Below are positions 39,811 to 51,702 of a stretch of 64,000 bases of DNA, one piece after another. The notes below the pieces were generated by a model. That model worked only from the letters and a program-made list of their open reading frames with translations, did not search any database and was not told where the DNA came from. The DNA is from Pohlia nutans (taxonomy: Eukaryota; Streptophyta; Bryopsida; Bryales; Mniaceae). The stretch is taken from NCBI GenBank assembly GCA_022496805.1, contig CM040088.1, forward strand, positions 19,375,001 to 19,439,000, read 5' to 3'. Position 1 is the stretch's first letter. Each line of letters begins with the position of its first letter. The translations under genes and the position numbers were made by a program.

Positions 39811-41169
39811 GGAGATGTAGAACCATTCCAAATACAATGAAATATTGACGTATAATACTGGTCGGAACGGGCTCTTTGGACCTTTATATACGTTTAAAGT
39901 GAGTATGTGTGAGAAAAATAAGACTTGCCCAAAATTTTCAACTGCATATTGTTCTTTCTATTTTGAAAATATTTCACTACAGAAACTTGTCACTCTTCAC
40001 TTTCACAGTTTACACAATGTTAGTTACTAGTATTCCAAATTTGAGAAGTAGGAGAATGATTTAACTTATTGGAAACAATATTGCAAGTAGAGGAGGTGCA
40101 AACCACTGCCAAACACATTGATTTAATTTTATCTAGGTGCAAGCACGGTAAACTGAACCACTTGTGATCCCTACGAAGAAGCAACGATGCAGGGTCTAAA
40201 AATCTATTAAATTTTTATTTTTTGTGAATTTTTTTTTGTGGATAAAATATAAGATACAGTATTTAACAAAGTCTAACCAAAAGAATTGAAAAAATCATGT
40301 TCAATGAGTATTCATGTGTGTTATAGTAAGGTGAAAGAGGTTAAAATTGGAAAAGTAGTTCTGATGGAATTGAAAAGTAGATATAAGACATGTTGAAATT
40401 GCATATAAGACATATTTATTTTTTCAAGAATTTTTTCTTTGGAGCCCTTGAATGCACAATGAACTTATAGAATATATAATTTATATTCATATTGAACATG
40501 ATTCAATTCATCAGATTTGCTCCCAAATTTTTCTTTAGACATCTCATTTCAAGATTTACCTTTAGTAACCTTTTTTTAATATTTTAATTTGAAACTTTGT
40601 ATTGAAGTACCTAATAGAACTATGGAGGGCTCTACCAAAATAGAACTTAAATATATGAATTTTTAGTTGTAATTTATGGCCTTTGACCAAGAAAATTGTA
40701 ATTTCAGCACTAAGAATGACTTTAATGGTTCAGTTTACTGTATTTTCACCCATCTCTAAAAGTAGTTATTTTTTTCCCACTCTGCCAACCAGGCTATAAA
40801 TTTTTGACTCCTCTTGGAAAGAATTTTTTGAACTATAGGGGTTTTTTTACCATTCCAAATAATAGCATGTCACTTGCTTTTGTGTTAAATCTTAGAGCTA
40901 TTAGAATAGTGTAGCATTTTTTCCAAGCTGCTCGGCCTCACGATATAATGGCTTCGGGCAACATAACTTTTTCTACTGATATTAAACTTCTACTACGTTC
41001 AATAAAAAACTCAATATATTAAACTCAAAATTGACATTGTGTGAACCTATCCAAATATTGAAATTATCCCATTGACGTATCTTGGTTCTTTAAAGATTAA
41101 TTTGAGAGTCCGGAATTGGAAAAATTGAAATAATATTTAATCATTTATCTTTTTTTTACAAACATTTAA
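39811..41169. other. AT-rich intergenic, no gene seen
   Basis: The first ~80 bp belong to the repeat shared with 30119-30190. The remainder has no bounded element, coding frame or RNA that I recognise. Confidence 0.4.
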
Positions 41170-41585
41170 TCCCTAAATTAACATAACAGGGTGTCCCTAG
41201 AATTGACAATTTCAGAAAAGATCATCATGAAGTACTATTTGATATACAAATGAAAGTTGTAGATTTTGAATTTTAGATTCCATTCGTATGGTTTGATTCA
41301 CCAATACTATCACCAATATTTTATTACAAAATTTGAAAGTTCAAATTAAAAATTCCTTCTAAATTTGATTACAATCAAAACAGTAACATTTTTTGCTTAA
41401 AATTTGTTGGAATAAATTTGAAATGAAATACGGTACTCTTAACAAATCCAACCATTGGATAGGACAACATCTTGATGAAGTATCTCCAAAAAATTGAATA
41501 ACTTTCATCCAAGAAGTGATGAGAATGCAAGGTGAGTTGAAATTTGGTAGGCGTCCAATTTTTGAACGTTGTGACGTTTTAGGAG
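41170..41585. mobile_element. Distant family C relative, opposite orientation
   Basis: Starts after TTAA at 41166-41169 (TCCCTAAATTAACATAACAG) and ends GTGACGTTTTAGGAG before TTAA (41586-41589). CATTCGTATGG, ACTATCACCAATATTTT and TTTGATTACAATC are the complement of the family C interior. Confidence 0.6.
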
Positions 41586-41731
41586 TTAAACCTCGTGCAT
41601 AGAAATTTTCATACATTTGAAACATATTTTATCTTATTAATCTTAAAAGATCATTTGAGCCAAAAATGTACACCAGAATACACAATTCGTTAAAACTGAA
41701 CTATTGTACTCAATGCTTTTTTTTTTTTTTT

Positions 41732-41791
41732 GGCGATTTATAACTTCTGGCAGTTGCTTAAAAGCGGCTGCCAGAAGCTATAAATTGCTAG
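41732..41791. repeat. 60-bp hairpin
   Basis: GGCGATTTATAACTTCTGGC and GCCAGAAGCTATAAATTGCT pair over nearly their full length round a ~14-base loop; poly-T precedes it and an A-rich run follows. This may be a minimal MITE. Confidence 0.65.
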
Positions 41792-42719
41792 AAAAATAAA
41801 AAACAATGATTGAACTAGAGAAATGATGGAGAGTGTTCCCCTTCTCAATAGAGATAGGTCCCCAATTTTTTTACAATGCTCTTGTTCGTTTTAACAAATC
41901 ATGTGTTATAGAATGATTGTTGGTTGCTTCTTGCCAATGATAACAGCTCCAGTGAGTCCATTGAGTCCATGCTCCTTAACACTTTTTGGATTTTTTTAAT
42001 AAAAGAATACTATAGAGCCTTAATGATTTCCAGATTCTTTATAAAAAAAATTACTACAGATCCACATATCGAGAAGGGTGTGATCTTCCAACTGCTAAAG
42101 AACCTTATGTACTTTTTATGATCTCTATCATAACACACACAAGTGTGATTTCATTTCTAATTACTTTGTACTCGACGATGTTGGGTTGTAACATTGCAAC
42201 GTCAAAACTCACATCAAATGAGAGGACGTGAAACGTGAGTGTCCTTAGCACTCCTCTTGTGCTATGTAAGTTACAAACGTGAGTGTCACCGTGTAGTGAT
42301 TTTTACATGAAGCAGCTCCTGTAATGATTTTTACATGAAGGTTTTTGTTGTGTCACACTGGAATCACTACAGTTGACACGTACAAGTACACTGATTGTGG
42401 GGGGGAGGGGGTTTATAGTGCGTGTGAGAAATTAGTGAAGGAGATACTAAATATCATTATGATGTAAAATTAGCGTGATATGAAGACTTCAACCACACAG
42501 TAAAAATATCAGCCCTCAATAATTTTAAGATTTTACAAAATAGTGTGTGCTTTGGGAATTAGTATCACACGTACTAAATGGAATAATCAGAGTAGTGATT
42601 TCATTTCTAACTGGAAGCAGTGTTTCTATGGGCTTTTTATTTTGGAACGGGCGGGAGTACAATCAAAGTTCACACACATACTTTTATTCATAAATTTGGG
42701 GACAATATCATTAGTATAA
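41792..42719. other. Intergenic, nothing recognised
   Basis: Contains repeated phrases such as ACGTGAGTGTC and TGATTTTTACATGAAG (42297 and 42330) and a G-rich run near 42401; no gene. Confidence 0.4.
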
Positions 42720-44440
42720 GGTCATGTGTGGTGACTATCCCTATGCACCAAAATTCATATTTTGACCTTTGGTATTAATTAATTAGTGTTTGGTCATTGA
42801 TTTCTGACGTGGATGGTGACGTGGAGAGTGAAAAAAAAATTCGAAGATGGAAGGTGATCCTAGGAATTCTATAGTGGGAACGCATTCGAATGAAAGAAAA
42901 TTCTTCTCACACTTTGAAAGGGAGAAGTCTACACTAACAGACTTTGGCTGTAGTGATCCCATGCACAACAATAGCCATTGCATGCATTCAGATTAGCCCC
43001 AATTATGGCTTGTTGTGTACGTCACTGGTTACCTTTTGGCACAATCTTTCGAACGAGACCGCTTGCGTGATTTTGGGCTCTCGAAAGTGAATGTTCACCA
43101 AAACCCTAATGGATCATTGAGTGGAACCCATATGGTTATTTTGGAGGCGCATCATGAAAGCGGATCCAAATTTTTGAAAGTGTATAGGGAATAGATGAGC
43201 TGAGAGTGTAGAAATGACAAGGTTCAAATGTTGATAATGCTCAATTAGAAAGGTATTGCCCCAATTTTTGATTTCTGCTTTGTTTTGTTAGTGAGCATGC
43301 AAATGCAAGAGGTTTAACCCCTAAGCGTCCCTAGCTTTTTTGGGTTTAAAATCATCATTGCTTTTGATGTGTTATAGGTCTAAATGTAAGTGAGGTATAG
43401 GAATCTCAATCGTACAATCTTGTAATATACACATTGTAGATGATGTGGATCAAATTTGGAGTCATTTGGCCATATAGATTGCAAGATCATAGTGTTTTAG
43501 TGTAAAAAAGAATGCTGAAACTTTCCTAGCAACACAGTTAGAGGTGAAATTCGTTTTCCAAATTACTCAAATGAAAAAACTTTGAACTATAAAGTAGTTC
43601 AAGATCATCACATAAACACATTGGTACCAAATAAAACTCATGAAAAAATTAAATGTGCCCTAAAATGGCCTTGCAATGTCAAAAAGTAGCCCGAAAAGTG
43701 ACCCATTTGACCCAAAAAGCAAAAAGTGTCCGAATTAGACCCGTGCACTAAAATGACTCCCAAACATACATAACAACATGGATTGACATGAGAAGTTTAC
43801 CATAATAACTAGACTTGAAGGGGAATCCAACCCAATAATTTTTTTTATTGAAAACGGACATGGGATGAAGGAGATACAAGCCCCCGAAGTTGCAGCCATC
43901 AAAATGCACAAAAACTGTCCAAAAAAAAGACCTCTACTTTCAAATGATCACCAAAAATTCAATACATCTTGGATAGATCTGAAATTTTTACCACTCATTC
44001 CATACATCATGCGGTTTATTTTTTCAAAATTTCATTAAAATTGGACATTTTTTGCAAAAGTTACAACTCTTCGAAGGTGAATGTACCCCAAAAAACATCC
44101 AAAATATGGACGTCGGGACGGTTAGGGGTTAATTTGTATTTGTATTTGCTTTCCAATTGAAGTGTTTTTGCTCTGATTTCAATTCGTTTTGTTTATTTTT
44201 TGAGCTAGTTCCTTGGTGAGCATCCTGCTATTTTGTTTATTTTCGTGTGTTCAAGGTCTTGCAGCTATGTTCCGTGAGTTGGCGCACAATTTTGGTATAT
44301 AAGGGAGACTTTCAGGTGTAACAGCAAGCGATGGCTGGCACCATGTGTATGTGTCATGTGTGGGACACAAGTGTCATGTGTCTGCCCTGAACTAATTTAA
44401 TTAATTGGAAAACCACTCTTGTCACACTATGGTGACTCTA
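42720..44440. mobile_element. Element with inverted ATTAATTAATTA-containing ends, copy 2
   Basis: Left CTATGCACCAAAATTCAT with ATTAATTAATTAG, right AATTTAATTAATTGGAAAACC with TGTCACACTATGGTGAC, as in 32340-33760. A family D TTAA element (43318-44128) is inserted in it. Confidence 0.45.
43318..44128. mobile_element. TTAA element family D
   Basis: 811 bp; ends CCCCTAAGCGTCCCTAGC and GACGTCGGGACGGTTAGGGG; TTAA on both sides (43314-43317, 44129-44132). The interior is unrelated to the other families and has no clear ORF. Confidence 0.75.
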
Positions 44441-45649
44441 CTATATGTGTGCATCATCTTAAAATTAATATCTGCTAAAATTGTACATGCATATTTATAA
44501 TTAAGAATTGCCTAGAGGTATATATAATATTCGAGATACCATTCTGAAAGAAAAATAAAATAAAATCATATGTCATGTATACAAGAGAAAAAGGCATGAA
44601 AAAGAGGGCTTTCAAATTTGTAATCCAAAATACTTCATTAATCTTTAAGAAAATTGTTGAAGTCAAACTCTTTCATCCATTGGATGTAACTCATACAAGC
44701 TAAATTCTCCTAGTATGAATGTCATTGTTTCCAATGCAATTATGGTTCTTAAGTTTACCACTATATGGACAGTCAAATAATACATTCACATCGAGGCTCT
44801 TGATTTTTGATATAATACAATGTTTATATGCCCTTGTTGTAAATTTATTACCGGTGTGCCATGGTAAATAGTGCATAATATACTTACATTGTTAAAAAAA
44901 CAAATACACTAGTTGTGCACCCACATAGTATAGTGCATTAACAAAATGTGCACCCCCAAGACTTTTACATTTACTTGATTTACGCTTTCAGTGTTCATGA
45001 TAATGTTGTTGAATTACAAATCTTAATTTCTTGTTTGTACAAGGGAATTCTTAAATAATATCTTTGTAATTAATCAATGTAATAAATCAAATTGCAATAT
45101 AAGTAGTTTACTGACACATGACATATCAATTAGTTTGAGTTTAAATTTTTTAAAGTAAAACCTAAAGTGAGTTCCAAGCTTCTGAATCATATGGTATGAG
45201 TAAAGTGATTTGATTTTTTTTCATTCTATAATTATGATGGATGCAGTGTAAGAACTAACTCTCTTTCTTGTTTGTACAAGAATTATAGTGACATTATCAA
45301 TAGTGTACAAACAGATTTGACATGTTGCCTAGTATCAAAATTTATTTTTTAGTTTTTGAATTTTTTTTAAAAATAAAGTTTTAATTGCAATTATGTAGTA
45401 CGGAGTGCAAAAGAAGGATCGATTGATTTTAGGTTATTCACAAGTTTTTACCTATAGCAAATAATTATAATGTTATTCACAAGTTTTAACTTATAACAAG
45501 TAATAATGTTATAACTTGTAGAAATTCCATGTCAATATGTTTTTTTAATGTCAATTCCATGTCAATTCCATTCCAATATATTTTATGTTGATTAATATTA
45601 TAGTTGTAAAAAGAAACACAATTTCTTACAGCGCAATTATTATTTTGGT
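44441..45649. other. AT-rich intergenic, no gene seen
   Basis: Small internal duplication near 45440-45520 (TTCACAAGTTTT.A repeated). No other feature. Confidence 0.4.
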
Positions 45650-45814
45650 TACCATACTCAGCTATCTGGATCGGCAGCTCCTGCCGAATATTTCATTAAA
45701 GTGCTTAAATGATGCAAATATTCTTTGAGATTTGGGTGAATATTCTATAAGATTCTCTTTTCCACCATGGAAATTAGATTTTTTTTGAAAAATAACTTCT
45801 TGAAAATTTGCCAC

Positions 45815-45857
<43 letters not shown>

Positions 45858-45905
45858 TCTCTTTATTATTATTTTTGCCGACCTTCACGGCCGATTACAG
45901 TAGTA
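45650..45905. repeat. Dispersed repeat with TGCCGA ends, copy 2, holding (ATT)n
   Basis: Partner of 34425-34650. An (ATT)n microsatellite at about 45817-45856 lies inside, followed by TTTTTGCCGACC and CGATTACAGTA. Confidence 0.55.
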
Positions 45906-47017
45906 TAAAAAAAGAGGTATAGTATATATAGAAATGAAAGGTTTCACCATTAATTATTAGTTTAGTCAACATGCAAAGGTCTTGTTGAATCCATTGGAAG
46001 GTTGCTATATATTACATATTGATCTAAGAATAGGAAGAAATGCAAGATGGAATAAAGACATTGGGATTACTTCCTATATCTAAAAAAAACCACAACACAA
46101 AAACACACAAAATGTATTTTGAATCTTGTTTTTCGTCTTTACTATCAAAATCTGAATATTCTCCATATTTTCATTTTGATGTTGAAGAATCATGTACAAC
46201 AAATGACTTGATTTGGAACATTTCTTTCATTGCATTCAAACGCATTTGAAATTATAATTTATTTAAAAATTCCAGTGATAACTTTAGGTCGGAGCTGGTT
46301 TCAAAAAATGTATTGGTGACAATAGGTTCACTTGTGGATTCCTAATGCTTATAAGATATGTAATCAAGCCATTGAGTTGCGAGTCGCCAATTCTAAAGTA
46401 GGGTTTTCTATGATGTAACCTAGCCTTTCACATCCTTGAATGGTCTACCCATGATTGTTCCGTCCTTGAAGACCATTATGTGAAGTAGCTTAGCCTTTCA
46501 CGTGTTTTCAATTTCATGGCCTATTACTTCATCACTGGGTAGTGCTAGTTTCAAATTTAACTTTGTAGAGAGCAACTATTTGTCTCTTTGTCCTTCATTG
46601 GATAAATCTTCAAAGGATAAATTTTATTCTATAGAAAGGCCTGAAAATTTCAAAATAATTAATTATTGAAGGTAATAGGAGAAATTTTAAAATCCTAAAG
46701 AAAAGATTGAATCTATTTGTTACAACATTTATAACTACTAGTAGAGAGTATAATGACTATAATTGGTGTTCCAAATTTGGTACAAATATAGATTCATGAA
46801 GACATGCTAGAATGTGTAATATTGAAATCATTTTGGCCTAAGATCCATTTCAAGGAGTAGGTAAGAAAATGGTTGTTCCCATTTTATGATTGTTGAATAG
46901 AAATTTAACCATTTTTTTTGTAATTTGATACTTCTAAAACCAAATGCAAGGTCAAAATTTACAAAAATAGAAAAAATCATTATTCATGATAATTTTTGTA
47001 TCTTCATCTTTTATTAA
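45906..47017. other. Intergenic, no gene seen
   Basis: Contains two related phrases near 46420 and 46490 (GTARCYTAGCCTTTCACRT). The short frame 46040-46249 lacks coding character. Confidence 0.35.
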
Positions 47018-47024
47018 CCCTTAA

Positions 47025-47600
47025 CTCCTAGCTGTCTAACCATGCGTTTTGGCTTGATGTACAAAATTGAAATTCGTTTTTTCATCCATTATGCACTTTT
47101 TGCAAGTAAAGAAAAATATTACAAAATTTTATGGAAAGATAGCTTCATGCATGTGTGATCCGATTAGAAATTGGATGATTTGTGAATTTATTTTGCCTTA
47201 CTTCATGCCACATATTTCCACCAAAAATTTCTAAGATCTTAGTTCAAAATGAATCAAAAGTCTTTTGAAAAAGTCAACTCATAAAAATTAAGCAACCAAA
47301 GACTCTCCAAAAATCACTACACTTAGAGTATTACATTTCAATCCATCACAACAAATTTCATCCACAGATTGTCAATATTTTATTTGTAATTGAATTACAA
47401 ATGAATTTTGAATTTTACATTTCAAATTTTATACAAAATATTGGTGATTGCAATCACTGATCTAAATGTACAGATAGAATCTAAAATTCATAATGTACAA
47501 CTTTTATTCATACACCAAGTTCAAAATATCCCTTTTAGACGAATTTTATAATGCATCTTTGCAATTCTCTAAATTTAAAGAGGCCTATAGGCATTTAGGA
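47025..47600. mobile_element. TTAA element family C, copy 5
   Basis: Left TTAA at 47021-47024 (start CTCCTAGCTGTCTAACCATG), right GGCATTTAGGA then TTAA 47601-47604. The family C interior is in order. The right TTAA is immediately followed by CCCCTAAATGACCATG, a possible second element start sharing the same TTAA. Confidence 0.7.
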
Positions 47601-47604
47601 TTAA

Positions 47605-48184
47605 CCCCTAAATGACCATGCTCATTTAAAAAAAATTATCACCTCTCGTGACGCTTTCAAGAACCTAGTCGTATTCCTCAATTGGTGTTCATGTAGAAAA
47701 CGTCACTGTTAAAGCTCAAAGAGAACTTAGTCTTGAGATCGTATATCAATTTTCAAAACAATCTACCGTATATATTACATAATTATAAGGTTTGATCATG
47801 AGGTTTTTTCTGAAAATTTTAAACAAAATCATCAAGTCATATATTGCAAACATTTTCATAAATTCTAGAATTATGATCAGCATTTGAAATTTCAATAGCA
47901 TAGAAAGATGTATTATATCTAGGTGCTCACAAAAAATTGTGTTCTAAAACTAAATATAACAACAATGATTGCTTTCAAAAGATTTATGATCGTGTAAAAT
48001 GACTTGATGGTGACTCACTGAGCTGGTGTTTGTGACCGTTACTAATTGTTACATTGCATAAAATATGTAAAGATTTCAAAAATATTTTTGAATATTCCAA
48101 AATAATATAAATATGTAGAAAATATTCCATTTAAAATATTTGAATTTTTTTAATGTAATTATTATATAGTGTTAATGACACAGT
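47605..48184. other. Intergenic, possible decayed TTAA element
   Basis: Begins with CCCCTAAATGACCATGC after TTAA, but no matching right end was found. No gene. Confidence 0.35.
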
Positions 48185-48185
48185 A

Positions 48186-48700
48186 AACACGCAATTTGCT
48201 ATTTATGCACTTGGCTAAGTGCGTTCATTTCATAAGCAAATTTTGCTTAATAAAATTTGTGTAAAAAATTCTTTAAAAACAGCGATTTTTGTCTTTCTAC
48301 AATCACTTTCATTGTAAATAAAAAATTCTTTAATTTAATTTTTATCCTTATTTTTATCTTTTCTTTTATCTTGTTTCTCTCTTGTCTTCTTTCTTGTCTT
48401 CTTTCTTGTCTTCTTCTTGTTTTCTTTCTTGTCTTCTTGTTTTCATGCTTGTCTTCCTTCTTGTCTTCATCATTTTTTTTCTGTTTTTTCTTAATTCATT
48501 TCTTTTCATTTTTTCTTCTTCTTGTGGCAGCCGCAAACCCTACACCTGTACCGAAAAAAAGAAACACTTTTTTTTTAGTTTTCGTTTTCTTTTTTTGTTT
48601 AGGGTTCATGAATCCTAAAAATAAATAAAATAAAAATTAGGGTTCATGGCTAAACCCTAAACGGTGAAGGAAGGAGAAGAAAAGATTTAATTTTTTTTTA
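48186..48700. mobile_element. One end of a second long-TIR element
   Basis: AACACGCAATTTGCTATTTATG and GTCTTTCTACAATCA followed by TTTATCTTTTC match the left end of 37913-39806, in the same orientation. The right end was not found; CT-rich and T-rich tracts follow. Confidence 0.65.
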
Positions 48701-49880
48701 ATTAATTTTTTTGGTGGGCTGTCGAGGGTTGTTGTGTGTGCGGCCATGCATCCTATCCCTCTTCCTCCTCCCTCATCTCTCCCCTCTTCTCCCTGTCGAG
48801 TGTGGTCGTGCACCCCGTCAGTCCTCGACAACCAAATTTTTTAATTAATTTTTTAATTTTTAATTTTTGATTTTTTTCCTCCTCCATCGTTTAGGGTTCA
48901 GCCGGTGATTGAACCCTAGTTTTATTTTATTCTTCCCTAAATTTCCTAACAATTTATTTTTATTTTTATTTTGTGTGTGTATGTGTGTTTTAGTAACAGG
49001 CATTTACAATTCACTAGTTAACATTGAATTTAAGTTATGGAATCCAAATAAGTTATTAAAGTAATGAAACTATTCCTCGGGGGGGGGGGGGGGTAGGGGT
49101 AGTGATATGATGGAGTAGCAATATACGTGCGAACAAATGATGGGGTATTTTAAAAACATGGGGACAAAAAATTATAAATGGACTTAGAGTAATATAGGGT
49201 ATCAAAAATGGCACTGGACATCTTTAAAGTACTAAGTATAGGGTATGGAATAATAGGTAATTTGGAATTATAAGTAATGCAAGCCCTTTTCTATTAACCC
49301 AAAGTAGAAAATTACATAATGATAGCATGTGAAAAAAAAATGAAGAAAAAAGTAATACCCCCCTATAAAATAGTAGTTGTTCGCACCTATATCCTTAACT
49401 TTTTAACACACTGACCCCGCGAGAACTATTCTTGAGCACAATGTGTCCTCCATGAACACAATGTGAACTATTCTTGAAAGGTCATACAAAGCCTTATTTT
49501 ATCAAATTTTGACCATGATTTGCTAATAATGAAGAAATATTAAATTTTTTTTCTTCTTCAAGCATCATCTGTGACAAGAATAATATGTACCTACATTTTT
49601 AGAATGTAAATGACTTCTACATTTTGAGGTTAGAACTCAAAAATACTCCGTTTTTTCTAAGGTTTTTTATAGGAAATGTCCTTTGAAAGCTCAAATAAAA
49701 CCTTGAGTTCATTTTTGTAAAAATGAGAAGTTTAGGAAAAAAAGTGAACTTCAAAAATACTTTTAGTTTTTTGGCCCGAGTGTGACAACGTTGGAATCGG
49801 TATAAGTGTGGATATTGCAAAATCTAAACCTGGAGTAGATTTGGGATATCTTACCCAAGTGTAAGGATATCTCAAATCTA
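48701..49880. other. Intergenic, low-complexity
   Basis: Contains TTAATTAATTTTTT-rich blocks, AGGGTTCA repeats, a GT run near 48974 and a G homopolymer at about 49080-49093. No gene. Confidence 0.4.
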
Positions 49881-51702
49881 TGACGGATCTAGACTTGAGG
49901 TACCGGCGTCATACCCGTCCCAACACTGGACTTGGAGAACCAGGTGATGCACCGGTGGCGACACGAACGCCGCATGCAACGGCAGGATCGAAACCTAGAC
50001 GAGAACCGGCGGGTATAGGGAGCGCCATGCAGAGAGTGTACTGTAGCAAGGCTGCGGGACTTGTTGGCAGGCAGGCATTCATGATGCTGGAGAGCCTCAG
50101 GCTGTTGTTGCCATGAACTCATGAATTCCGCATTCAAAGCTTGCTCGCGCTAGTTTAGCTCCAAAGCCTCTGAACCGTCAAAGCCTCTTGAAACTCCATG
50201 CTGCTGGAAGTGCAAGTCTGAGTGTCCTTTCATCATTTGTTTCCAAGCTTGTTCGGACGTGTGATGATCACCACAACATCATTTCCATTTTCCTTTTCTC
50301 TGTCAGCTTGACCGATCGTGAGAAAGAGAGCATTGTCTTTGACATTGAGAATGAGAGCGTGAGATAATTGAATGGTTGCGCTTCTGCATTAATTTTCTTT
50401 TTTAGGTTTAGAATGAGTTTTCAAGGTTTATTGAGCTTGTTGTTATGGACGGCATGTGAGAGTGAGGATGTTGTGGAATGCATTCAACTTGCCGGTTGAG
50501 GAGGACACCGGCCTCACGTGCCGGATGTACCAGGATACTCGTGAACTAAGCCTGGCCCCTGTTTTCTCGTGTTGGCCCGTCCAGCGCGTGTGGACAGCTA
50601 TGGCGACTGTTGCGGCTCTTCTTGGTTTCAAAAAGATCAAGGCCCGCGGAGTCCGTTTCGTATTCGTCAAGAGTACGTAACGGCATATTTTCTTCATGAA
50701 CAATCGCTTGAAGGTCATTGTCGGGCGCCAGAGAGAGACAGAATTCAAGGACCTGCTTAGTTTTTTTTTATGTGTGTGAAATGTAGCAGGACTGCACGCC
50801 GACTGTGTTTTTTGGAGAGTACGATCGAAACATTGACTGGAGTACTGAAGAAACACATCCGTTACAGTACCAAAACCCCAAGCCAAGCCCGCCCGGCAGC
50901 GACTGACATAAGAAGCCACAGCTGGAGTATGTACTACTCTCGGCAAGGAGCGACATACATTCCTTGAGGGTCAGGAAATATCAGGGGAGCTTTCGTACGC
51001 TTCATGTCTTGAAACGTTGCCGATCAGTTGCACAAAGAATGTATGCCACAGTCCGATACTCAAAGGAGCTACTGTCGACCTTGAGGTGCAAGTATATATG
51101 TATTTTTATATATATCCAGACAGAGGCGCAATTCAACCTGCGTTGTAACATCTTCTAGAGCTGTAAGTTTCGATAGCTTGGGCCCTTGCGACATTGCCAA
51201 CCCAGGGGTTGCATTGATTGATTTTTCTACTTCTGGTTAGGGCGATTCTTATTGAGTGGAGCGAGTAGTTATTCAGAGGAAAATGTAATTTATCACTGTT
51301 TCTAAGATTAGTACTGGTTGGGAGAGAGTTTGCAAATATTTTGGTTGTCTTGTAGTCGCTAGGATCAAGGATTTGAAACATCCAAAAGGTTCGAATCTGC
51401 TTCTTTCAGCCCTGCAACTTTCTTCCGAGCTTGTGAGGCAGCTTGTCTATGCGTGTACCTTATGAGTGAACCCTCGTAGCATTACTCATTGTTACCGAAG
51501 GCACTACTTTAAGAATTGCACAATGTGTGTGGGAGAGTCTTAATTAATGCCTGTTGGTTGTATGTGCAGACGCAAGGGAGCTCGCTAGTGGTGTGGATGG
51601 AATCAGGGACAGACTTTTGCTGAGAGGGTCGTGCTCGTAGCTCAGGCCACATGAAGTAACTGAATATATTATACACTCGTTTGTCTTTCATATTGTCCAG
51701 TC
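49881..51702 (+). promoter_or_regulatory. Upstream region and probable 5' UTR of the receptor kinase
   Basis: Composition rises in GC from about 49.9 kb, and several short open frames occur on both strands (up to 167 codons on minus, 50443-50946), but none has a recognisable domain. I read it as promoter and leader, possibly with a leader intron; a decayed gene cannot be excluded. Confidence 0.4.

Noticed and set aside
41732..41791. 60-bp hairpin as a microRNA precursor
   Set aside because: The stem is too short and too perfect, and the flanks are homopolymer runs; a minimal MITE is more likely without small-RNA data.
50443..50946. 167-codon minus-strand frame upstream of the receptor kinase
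   Set aside because: Basic, low-information sequence with overlapping frames on the other strand; no domain, no supporting splice structure.
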